Source: Diogma glabrata
Taxonomy: Eukaryota > Arthropoda > Insecta > Diptera > Cylindrotomidae
Assembly: GCA_963693315.1 (NCBI GenBank)
Contig: OY856186.1
Location: forward strand, 83,149,676 to 83,213,675
Length of the DNA stretch: 64,000 nucleotides
Reading direction: 5' to 3'
Within the stretch, counting starts at the first letter, position 1, and each line of letters begins with the position of its first letter. Under the pieces are notes generated by a model. It saw only the letters and a list, made by a program, of their open reading frames with translations. It made no database searches and was not told the origin of the DNA. The position numbers and the translations under genes are program-made. Of this stretch, positions 61,501-64,000 are shown piece by piece.

Positions 61501-63659
61501 AAAATATTGTTTTTTAAAAATTAAAATTATGATTTAAGCTTTTTTAATAATAAACAAATATGTCGGCAGTCGTTAAAAAAATAGTATGTATACTTTGAGC
61601 AGAAAGTAACATTGCTGCTCTGACATGATTGCTGGTTTCGGCTACGCCTCAACCAGCAACTTTCATGCACGAGCAGCAATGTCGTACTTTCTGCTCTTAA
61701 TATACAATGTACTATTACCGAAGTAGTATTTGTTTGGAGTTTTTGTAGAGAGAAAATAAAATTTTTTCGGTTTAAAGAAAACCGCGTTTTGTTCTAGCAT
61801 TTGTTGCTTTTTGTTTGTTACAATGTTTTTTTTTTAAATAAAAAGTGTTGTGTAATAGGGTTTAGAATATGTGTCACAACAACACATAAATACCTTTTAA
61901 GACCTAGGTCCCACAACAACTGGCGTTCTAAGGTGTTGATGAACGCTTTTTTTTAAACCTCTGCGGGTTGAAGCCACCTGAGACTAAGGATTACGGCAAA
62001 CTATTCCATTTGTATGCAGTTCGGACAAAGAATTCTTTCTGCGATCTGCCAGTATGACCGCGCGGGATCTCGATCGTTTTACTGGTTGTGGCAGCCGATT
62101 GCCGAGTGGAACAGTGGTAAGAATAAGTTTGAGGCATGATGCCGCTAATTTCATCTGAGCACTGCTGATGACGATATTTGTAAAAAACAACGAGGTCAGC
62201 AACAGTGCGACGATGTTGTAGGGAATCAAGTTTTGATGTCAAAGCTCGATCACCCACAATTCGTATAGCCCGCTTTTGAACAGAGTCCAAGAGGGCCAAG
62301 ATGGAAACAGAAGCAGCACCCCAAACTTGACAACAGCTCTCCATACAGGGACGAATATAGGACTTATAAACATGGAGCAATTGGTATGGAGTGAAAATTT
62401 TTTGCATCTATTTAGGAGGCCGAGTTTTTTAGGCGCGCTTTTTGCCACCGCCATTACATGATCGTTCCAGAGTAGGTCATTTGAAACTGTGACACCCAAT
62501 AAACGAATGTTTTTACATTCACCCATTCACCTACATGTGTATGTGTATTCTAATATATATAATATATATACATATATAACATGTTTATGACCGAATTAAA
62601 AGTCAACGAAACAAAGTTAGAATATAAAATTTAAAATATATAATTTAATAGATTTAGCTGAATACATTCCGGAAACAAAAAGTATATTTGAAGGCATCTG
62701 TAGAGATGTACTAGCAATGTTTCAATCAGAATATATTTGTAACGATGAGCAGGATTCCACTTGTAATAATTTATTATCTCTTCTGGACGATGATAATGAA
62801 TTTGATATAGATATTACTGCTGAAGAAATGGATCAATGTGTATGACTCAATTTTATAAAGTCAAGGATATATTAATAAATGTTTTATTTTTTTTTAGTTT
62901 AATTGTAACATAACTGCTCAAATAAAGAAGTTTCAAGGTACAACTGATGACGAATCGAAAAAAGTAATATTGGATAAACCGGTGAATCAATCTTATAATG
63001 AGAGAAACCACACCACCACCTATCACAGAAAACAAATAGGTTATTCCAATGATCTACAAGATTATTCTAATACTGCTGAAATGCATCCGCCCTTATTAAC
63101 TTCGAATTATTCATATACATCTCTATTTACAACGTGGAACCAGACCGCAAGTACTATCAATTTACAGGTTGATATAACGGATTTTCAGGAGTATTGCCTC
63201 ACAGTCCATAAACGATTTATACATTTGCACGCAGAATTCAGTAATAATGTTGACAAAGAAATTTGTTTAAATTTGTTTGGCGTTATTAATCCAAAATATA
63301 CAAAAGCATATATAAATGGAAATCACTTAAAAATAGTTTTAAATAAAGCTATACAAATGAATATTTTTTGGCCATCATTGCTGTTAAATAATACAAAGGT
63401 AGCATGGCTGAAATATGATTTTGATTCCATTGATAATGGCTGTGACACAGGTAAAACAGTAGTTTTATTTATTATTATATAAATTTTTCAATTCTTTTAT
63501 TATTATGCAGATTTAGAAGATTATTATAAATACAAAATGGTGAAAAATATTGATGACTCTAGCTCTAATAGCGTTTCTGATACAGACGAAGATGAATGTG
63601 ATCCATTTTCGCATGCATATGAATTTGAGGAGATTCAATATAGTTCGCATAGTTTTTAG
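16213..63659 (+). CDS. TDRD12/Yb-like Tudor-helicase of the piRNA pathway (23 exons, complete)
   Basis: Exons: 16213-16377, 16436-16557, 23234-23348, 23413-24104, 24222-24317, 37707-37853, 37915-38037, 38098-38186, 38242-38285, 38450-38617, 38681-39056, 39116-39456, 40850-40975, 46719-46880, 46935-47191, 47249-47366, 47575-47866, 47933-48248, 48320-48560, 48785-49019, 62652-62839, 62898-63450, 63511-63659. They total 5,115 nt (1,704 residues plus stop), all phases agree, and every border is GT/AG. Domains: Tudor (1-134), Ser/Asn-rich linker (about 140-440), DEAD-like helicase (about 445-865), CCCH finger (886-905), two Tudor-like modules (about 923-1145 and 1255-1408), CS/p23-like domain (about 1530-1650). 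The family acts in nuage or Yb bodies in piRNA biogenesis against transposons. I cannot tell TDRD12 from a Yb-type paralogue without a tree. Confidence 0.88.
17800..19850 (-). mobile_element. Strongly degenerate LINE, antisense to the host gene
   Basis: Read on the minus strand, scattered pieces fit a non-LTR pol in the right order: KWREQLEQCAFKSDPKT near 19400, GTTALHIL near 18980, GVPQGWGFVL near 18800, and a C-terminal region with KMRSITTTYKVIGR near 18420. Stops and frameshifts separate every piece. It resembles the LINE type at 59414-60760 and the C-terminal fragment at 42848-43720. Borders are approximate. Confidence 0.55.
20160..21410 (+). mobile_element. Decayed 3' fragment of LINE family A
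   Basis: The DNA closely follows the copy at 34320-35680, including the stretches for 'NAGVPQ', ITSNSI-FADDSTLHKAF and the 3' tail (gttatgggacctcctaaaac; then cacatattgcaattcctatt). Frame is lost by indels and it ends in an A-rich tract near 21400. Sense to the host gene. Confidence 0.75.
21757..23062. mobile_element. Palindromic (foldback-like) element, about 430-bp arms
   Basis: The left end TAGGGTGTTCCTTA (21757) and the right end TAAGGAACACCCTA (to 23062) are exact reverse complements. Arms run to about 22186 and back from about 22663, for example tcggcacgggttaactttat on the right against ataaagttaacccgtgccga on the left. The loop is about 480 bp. The ends allow a TA target duplication with GGGTGTTCCTTA as the terminal repeat, as in Tc1/mariner-type MITEs. 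Apparent ORFs in the arms are mirror images and not genes. Confidence 0.8.
23234..24317 (+). CDS. Exons 3-5: end of the N-terminal Tudor domain and low-complexity linker
   Basis: Exon 3 (23234-23348) completes the Gly codon left by exon 2 and reads YFIVAEKKYIKQLPQEFQFW, then the GGISSINPAFP typical of the end of an extended Tudor domain. Exon 4 (23413-24104) finishes that fold and then becomes a Ser/Asn-rich, acidic, presumably disordered linker. Exon 5 (24222-24317) continues with SGSTSAASSAESSIKSLSSG. Introns of 64 and 117 bp separate them. If the exon 4 donor is ignored, the frame runs into a hydrophobic tail that is really intron 4, so that apparent membrane segment should not be annotated. 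Confidence 0.85.
24960..26635 (+). mobile_element. 5'-truncated LINE with TAAA-type tail
   Basis: It opens inside the reverse transcriptase (RWKIAKIIPIPKLK near 24980, then AIEIIMKDQIEEYLL and LLSEFQSAYR). The catalytic motif is HMYADDLQVYL (25510-25545), followed by KWAHDNDLLLNAKKSQ. The C-terminal part is open at 25823-26353. A stop or frameshift near 25818 and several earlier ones break it. The 3' end is a short repeat of the aaataaataaa type (to about 26635), a LINE tail without long poly(A). It is a different family from A. Confidence 0.75.
27646..29615 (+). mobile_element. DNA transposon of uncertain superfamily with inverted ends
   Basis: The left end TATGCAACTTTCATG ... CACTGGTCTGCA (27646-27695) is mirrored at the right by TGCAGACCAGTG ... 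CATGATCGTTGCATA (to 29615). Between them lies a decayed ORF of a type that I recall as multiplied in many arthropod genomes. A TA target duplication is possible but not proven. Confidence 0.65.
28040..29420 (+). pseudogene. Transposon-encoded protein of the DNA element, frame broken
   Basis: Fragments in order: IIYPNIVSAERPLSRGE, a serine-rich stretch, FLKQPDLNDLVRDLAYQNL (other frame, near 28290), then a long open part from 28378 to 29298. The long part contains STRVSYFRTRQQDFTSYFSK, EWRLFIDASKISLKAVLLHN, KVFAILTGLQG, CCFLCEWDSRA, LPPLHIKLGLMKNLVKAM, KEGIFVGPQIRELM and HFLDSHLDFFPENLGAVSDE. A four-base insertion (cattcat near 29290) makes a stop. The conserved tail ERFHQDIMHIERRYNGKW resumes in another frame. 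The cysteines in FCCFLCEWDSR may bind metal. The exact transposase class is unknown to me. Confidence 0.65.
29878..30091. repeat. Short palindromic element, about 85-bp arms
   Basis: Left arm: ttgttttataaaaaacacaa through cacaaaacagcactacatat. Right arm: atatgtagtgctgttttgtg through attgtatttttataaaacaa. The loop is about 35 bp of A/T. It may be a separate MITE or the central part of the larger inverted-repeat element. Confidence 0.75.
30096..35681 (+). mobile_element. LINE family A, nearly full length, interrupted by a palindromic element
   Basis: A GC-rich leader at 30096-30430 (acccgcaggggtcactggtc start) stands out from the AT-rich surroundings. The endonuclease ORF opens near 30659 with LFLTETQVSENYP, then ALYRSPNKHNPN, TGDFNVHNKSWLEF and GNSDHYLITSV. 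After the insertion at 31612-33704, pol resumes with SGLDNIPPVILK, NYRPIALLPVMSK, QYGFRNKRSTTDLL, ALDISKAFDRIWH, AGVPQGSVLSPTLFLIYINE and the catalytic RFADDSTLHK. Frameshifts near 35330 split the C-terminus (35377-35604). The 3' end is tgacacattttgtaattcct followed by a poly(A) run at about 35665-35681. It is sense to the host gene, and other copies lie at 20160, 36001, 43755, 52920 and 61825. Confidence 0.88.
31612..33701. mobile_element. Foldback-like element inserted in LINE family A, with 3-bp target duplication
   Basis: The ends TAGTGGAGTCA and TGACTCCACTA are exact reverse complements. Arms of about 780 bp (31612-32416 and 32886-33701) flank a loop of about 470 bp. CTC occurs on both sides (31609-31611 and 33702-33704). 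Removing the element and one CTC restores the LINE reading frame exactly across the junction. No ORF of transposase type is present; the ORF at 33481-33693 is only arm sequence. Superfamily unknown. Confidence 0.88.
36001..37628 (-). mobile_element. 5'-truncated antisense copy of LINE family A
   Basis: The minus strand carries the same RT order as 33943-35661: NNKASGLDNTPPVILK, NYRPISLLPVLSQ, AGVPQVSVLSPTLFLIYINE, SFADDSTLHK and YKWNALPESIVSSAFNP. The poly(A) end faces 36001-36012 and the 5' break is at about 37628. It has frameshifts and one local expansion: the 13-base unit gggcacgccaaat occurs three times at 37055-37093. With the sense copy upstream it forms a near 1.6-kb inverted repeat. 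Confidence 0.85.
37707..39456 (+). CDS. Exons 6-12: degenerate DEAD-box helicase
   Basis: Exon 6 ends at an AC|gtataa donor, which keeps phase. Exon 7 gives FFERERSHRVLCHG. Exon 8 holds the Q-motif region RIQAFCWP and, joined with exon 9, Walker A GSRKTGKT (about residues 511-518). Exon 10 has GPVAIVLTATEKHS in the place of motif Ia. Exon 11 has LITPKQL (motif Ib, TPxxL) and FVIDDFH where LVLDEAD is expected, so DEAD has become DDFH (about 625-628). TSLYW stands in for SAT. Exon 12 is the second RecA-like lobe (TIVICKYDDEVNQI, LEVLVCTDEILPEL, then LLINFSLPETW), and the usual HRxGRxGR is reduced to FKKRYST. ATP binding looks possible and normal helicase cycling doubtful, as in the TDRD12/Yb family. 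Confidence 0.87.
39457..40849 (+). other. Intron 12 (1.4 kb)
   Basis: Donor gtaatt at 39457, acceptor ttgcag ending 40849. It is AT-rich with no repeat or coding unit that I recognise. The small ORF at 39769-39987 has no family resemblance. Confidence 0.7.
40850..40975 (+). CDS. Exon 13: end of the helicase module
   Basis: Forty-two codons in phase 0 between ttgcag and gtaact. They read SVILLDESNNDQLPRLIEFL, which fits the 'LLDe.n..QLPrLv.FL' segment that follows the second RecA-like lobe in TDRD12 relatives. It is too short to appear as an ordinary ORF and is supported by phase, borders and that wording. Confidence 0.8.
42189..42670. repeat. MITE-like palindrome with about 120-bp arms
   Basis: The left arm (attatcttttcatcgtttaa ... 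cttataacacaagctatct) and the right arm (agatagcttgtgttataagc ... ttaaacgatgaaaagataat) are nearly perfect reverse complements around a loop of about 235 bp. Both outer flanks include gttaggtta. Confidence 0.8.
42840..43725 (-). mobile_element. 3' end of a LINE (pol C-terminus), antisense
   Basis: An open minus-strand frame ends at 42848. Upstream, PKILGVIFDRSWTFKNHLEA (near 43650) precedes the annotated ORF start. It continues LVYSTAEYCSSIWMN, KLNRIRTGYGRSNYTLHKWG and ends with CECGKEFQTVNHISQEC, a C-x-C...H...C zinc-like motif common at the C-terminus of R1/I/Jockey-type pol proteins. A poly(T) tract at 42806-42819 marks the 3' tail on this strand. The catalytic RT part is missing. Confidence 0.75.
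43755..43880 (+). mobile_element. 3' tail fragment of LINE family A
   Basis: It matches the 3' end of family A: tgtgggacaaagatcttaag, then tgacacataatgtttctata, then acacaaaccattttattc followed by A-rich sequence. Confidence 0.65.
44080..44400 (-). mobile_element. Antisense RTE LINE fragment
   Basis: The minus strand matches 4430-4720 of the RTE copy, for example aacctattatatcagg and ggaacggatac against its reverse complement near 4670-4700, and ggtgagtcaaggagaggtt near 4430. A local duplication (ctactctccatcctatgtct) is present near 44200. Confidence 0.7.
45020..46312 (+). repeat. Three dispersed direct copies of a roughly 100-bp repeat
   Basis: Related copies at about 45035-45130, 45578-45675 and 46213-46312 share ggtcttgaaacgtaaagata, then tcgaaaatcgac, then ataacttcccatatcgggaa and gttaat. 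The first is the most diverged. Within the set lie related stretches (gcagctcatttgaattcaaa / gcagctcatttacatacc near 45510 and 45770) and a CA-rich microsatellite near 46155-46190. The larger element they belong to was not identified. Confidence 0.65.
46719..49019 (+). CDS. Exons 14-20: CCCH zinc finger and two Tudor-like modules
   Basis: Exon 14 carries CKYVLNYGLCTKTNVCKYRH, an exact C-x8-C-x5-C-x3-H finger (residues 886-905), usually RNA-binding. Exons 15-17 give the first module: VGDLCVGNRHEKFFRCKILH, then VLKAIDEGITIT, LPDHFKTLPPK and ILLGGIVSLGVDWP. Exon 17 must start at 47575, because an upstream AG would leave an in-frame TAG. Exon 18 is a short acidic, Asn-rich linker. Exons 19-20 give the second: RGSYCIVLFEDLFDRGRVIE, VVFLCDVGFLVRYPKDEIYC, then IPEHLVQLQ and a nuclease-like flank (AIECRIYGIKSKSDLPWP). 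Introns are 54-224 bp. Tudor modules of this type bind methyl-arginine on PIWI proteins; the aromatic cage cannot be judged by eye. Confidence 0.85.
49560..51285. mobile_element. Inner palindromic element of the same family, inserted at the centre of the outer one
   Basis: It starts atgtgggtcattcttttaca and ends gtaaaagaatgacccatata. The inner arms share with the outer arms the order tttttgattcagctgaaa, tagagaattttgtgattttt, ttactgttagaaataaac and tatcgagcgcg, but at clear sequence distance, so this is a second family member. Its centre is a self-complementary aaaaatttttataaattttt at about 50057-50077. Confidence 0.75.
50491..51190. mobile_element. 700-bp MITE with 27-nt terminal inverted repeats and ATAT target duplication
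   Basis: It begins CGTCGCTTTAATAATGAAAT and the reverse complement of its end begins CGTCGCTTTAATAATGAAAC; both go on AACGTAT. ATAT lies directly on each side (50487-50490 and 51191-51194). The uninterrupted sister arm near 49665 shows the empty-site sequence with a single copy. The motif atgaaataacgta recurs inside near 50930 and 50940. The ORF 51033-50788 on the minus strand has no recognised family. Confidence 0.85.
52072..52135 (+). other. Possible alternative 3'-terminal exon of the Tudor-helicase gene
   Basis: A good acceptor (ttttattttccag ending near 52071) is followed, in the phase left by exon 20, by 21 open codons (VIKSRTKIEEKENFLIEDFT) and a TAG at about 52133. Its use would give a protein lacking the CS domain. 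Chance is a real alternative, as the frame is short. Confidence 0.25.
52920..53745 (+). mobile_element. LINE family A 3' tail split by a 736-bp insertion
   Basis: The tail begins ctaaaaaggtatctttgtac, then tgttgtgacacata (to 52964). It resumes at 53695 with cacatagtgtaattcctata, acccaacactttttgatt and an A-run. CACATA occurs at both 52959-52964 and 53695-53700, a likely 6-bp target duplication. The inserted sequence is AT-rich with no identified ends. Confidence 0.6.
54990..55115 (-). repeat. Fragment related to the loop of the foldback element at 31612-33701
   Basis: About 120 bases are the reverse complement of 32575-32675 (ttactataaggaagtttata; aaacagcaaaaagtatattt; aaatattgcattttaatt). 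Confidence 0.6.
55255..55555 (+). repeat. Degenerate AT-rich tandem repeat
   Basis: Four to five units of roughly 60-65 bases share the wording ttcaaaattctaaaaatatt followed by ccaaaaattataacaaaatc. Confidence 0.7.
56521..59086 (+). mobile_element. hAT-superfamily DNA transposon with 8-bp target duplication
   Basis: It begins CAGTGGCGGATTACCATAGA and ends tgcctttaaggagcctgagg-type complement, closing with CCACTG at 59081-59086. The 8 bases CTTGTAAC stand immediately before and immediately after it (56513-56520 and 59087-59094), exactly the hAT signature. The encoded transposase is broken. Confidence 0.92.
57270..59024 (+). pseudogene. hAT transposase, ZMYM1-like type, inactivated
   Basis: Pieces in order: GRIDTQIAREIEIQQKCWRE and LATLGLAFRDHREDIDSNRE (57305-57589), then MGTEVKEHLIQEIQDYLYYS and IIVDSTPDVNHTDQLSFILR (57631-57843), then QTYMAGKYNGLQARIK (57840-58088), NNFKLFFDQN (58344-58856), and the dimerisation tail NASGERSFSVLKRIKNYLRN (about 58930-59024). 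Stops and frameshifts separate the pieces. The DST/catalytic segment IIVDSTPDVNHTDQLS is recognisable. A zinc-finger N-terminus was not found. Confidence 0.85.
59414..60760 (-). mobile_element. LINE fragment, antisense, cut at the RT catalytic motif
   Basis: The minus strand reads the endonuclease end (ALGSDHVPIIITLSRSINQ), KTSINFNKADWQNF, then RT: NTKPSKAIGPDGTSAIMLKH, SYRPISILSSVAKL, HDFRTAHGTTTALHKIQDQI, VALDLSKAFDTVSH, then GVPQDKVLSPSLFNLYLSSL and ITITSYA. There the sequence passes into the palindrome arm, so the YADD box is cut after YA. Stops and frameshifts are present (59873/59882 and others). It resembles Jockey/I-group LINEs; the clade is not certain. Confidence 0.78.
61597..61696. 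repeat. 100-nt multi-stem hairpin
   Basis: GAGCAGAAAGTA (61597-61608) pairs with TACTTTCTGCTC (61685-61696). CATTGCTGCTC (61610-61620) pairs with GAGCAGCAATG (61671-61681), and GCTGGTT (61631-61637) pairs with AACCAGC (61651-61657). All are perfect pairings with small internal loops. It could be a MITE core, a hairpin RNA or a cruciform site. Confidence 0.7.
61825..62525 (-). mobile_element. 5'-truncated antisense copy of LINE family A
   Basis: The poly(A) complement at 61825-61835 is followed by the family A 3' tail. The minus-strand ORF then contains LLHVYKSYIRPCMESCCQVW, ADLVVFYKYRHQQCSDEISG and RTAYKWNSLP. It breaks at about 62525 (NIRLLGVTVSNDLLWNDHVM side). There is at least one frameshift near 62400. 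Confidence 0.82.
62652..63659 (+). CDS. Exons 21-23: acidic segment, CS/p23-like domain and acidic tail
   Basis: Exon 21 (62652-62839) completes an Asp codon with exon 20 and reads DLAEYIPETKSIFEGICRDV, then LLSLLDDDNEFDIDITAEEM, an acidic patch. Exon 22 (62898-63450) carries the CS/p23-like fold: TTWNQTASTINLQVDITDFQ, EYCLTVHKRFIHLHAEFSNN, ICLNLFGVINPKYTKAYING, HLKIVLNKAIQMNIFWPSLL, then WLKYDFDSI. This domain closes TDRD12/SoYb-type proteins and in general contacts HSP90 partners. Exon 23 (63511-63659) is a Ser/Asp/Glu-rich tail ending ...YSSHSF at TAG 63657-63659. Phases 0 and 1 are kept by 58- and 60-bp introns. Confidence 0.85.
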
Positions 63660-64000
63660 ATATCTTCAAATTCAATGTGGAATTATTATGGGTGTATAAA
63701 GTTATTTTTCTTAGACATTGTCAAGTTATTTTCTGTAACGTTGAGTTACCTTTTTGAAATTTATGTACTTTCGCCTTTTTTTCTTTTCATATCAATTTGG
63801 AATTTATGGGTTGAAAACAACCAAAAACCAAAGTTGAATTGTAATAAGTTTGTGTTAGTGATAATAAAGTCGTTCGTTTAATCTTTAACTGTGTATAGCA
63901 TCGTTCGTAACTAAGTTTTGAAATTTTTATAAAAGTCTTGAAGTATTTAGAAATTAATCTTTTTTTTTACAAGAAAAATGTCTTCATCTTTGTCATTCAC
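63660..64000 (+). terminator. 3' UTR with poly(A) signal
   Basis: AATAAA at 63863-63868 lies about 205 bases after the stop codon, followed by T/G-rich sequence. The ORF at 63675-63881 is hydrophobic and T-rich without family resemblance, so it is left out. Confidence 0.6.

Larger units (their letters stand above)
49020..62651 (+). other. Intron 20 (13.6 kb), transposon-filled
   Basis: Donor gtaagt at 49020, acceptor aatag ending 62651. It contains nested palindromes (49063-51780), a split LINE tail (52920-53745), a tandem repeat (55255-55555), a palindrome carrying a hAT transposon (56205-59413), an antisense LINE (59414-60760), a hairpin (61597-61696) and another LINE A copy (61825-62525). 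Nothing was recognised at 51790-52060, 53750-54980 or 60830-61590. Confidence 0.8.

Overview
This is a window from an AT-rich, intron-containing animal genome, most likely an insect. The mobile elements are of kinds common in arthropods (RTE-type and other non-LTR retrotransposons, a Ty3/Gypsy LTR element, hAT and other DNA transposons). The main host gene belongs to a piRNA-pathway family of animals. No rRNA, tRNA, CRISPR array or bacterial operon was seen. I could not fix the insect order.

Two host genes are supported, and they are divergently transcribed. At the left edge, on the minus strand, lies the 5' part of a MARVEL-type four-transmembrane protein (exons between 752 and 48, running off the window). 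On the plus strand, from 16213 to 63659, lies a 23-exon gene. Its 5,115-nt coding sequence stays in frame across 22 GT/AG introns and encodes about 1,704 residues. The order is N-terminal Tudor, low-complexity linker, degenerate DEAD-box helicase, CCCH zinc finger, two further Tudor-like modules, and a C-terminal CS/p23-like domain. This is the architecture of TDRD12 and the fly Yb/SoYb/BoYb proteins, which act in piRNA-guided transposon silencing.

The 15.4 kb between the two start codons is mostly transposons. From left to right they are: a foldback-like element with CCCTGCTTAAACT ends carrying a decayed RTE LINE (1428-5471); a second LINE (about 6700-9740); a transposase remnant; a young Gypsy element (10323-14327) whose single long ORF joins gag directly to integrase, with protease, reverse transcriptase and RNase H missing; and small tandem duplications.

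Most introns of the Tudor gene are 54-224 nt. Five are large (1.4 to 13.6 kb) and together hold about 86 percent of the gene span. They contain LINE copies in both orientations, long palindromic (foldback-like) elements, an unclassified DNA transposon, and a hAT transposon with a perfect 8-bp target duplication. There are nested insertions up to three deep. A gene whose family silences transposons is thus itself heavily invaded. Several introns would carry inverted repeats of 0.4 to 1.7 kb in the pre-mRNA, so they are candidate sources of double-stranded RNA and endo-siRNA; that last point is inference.
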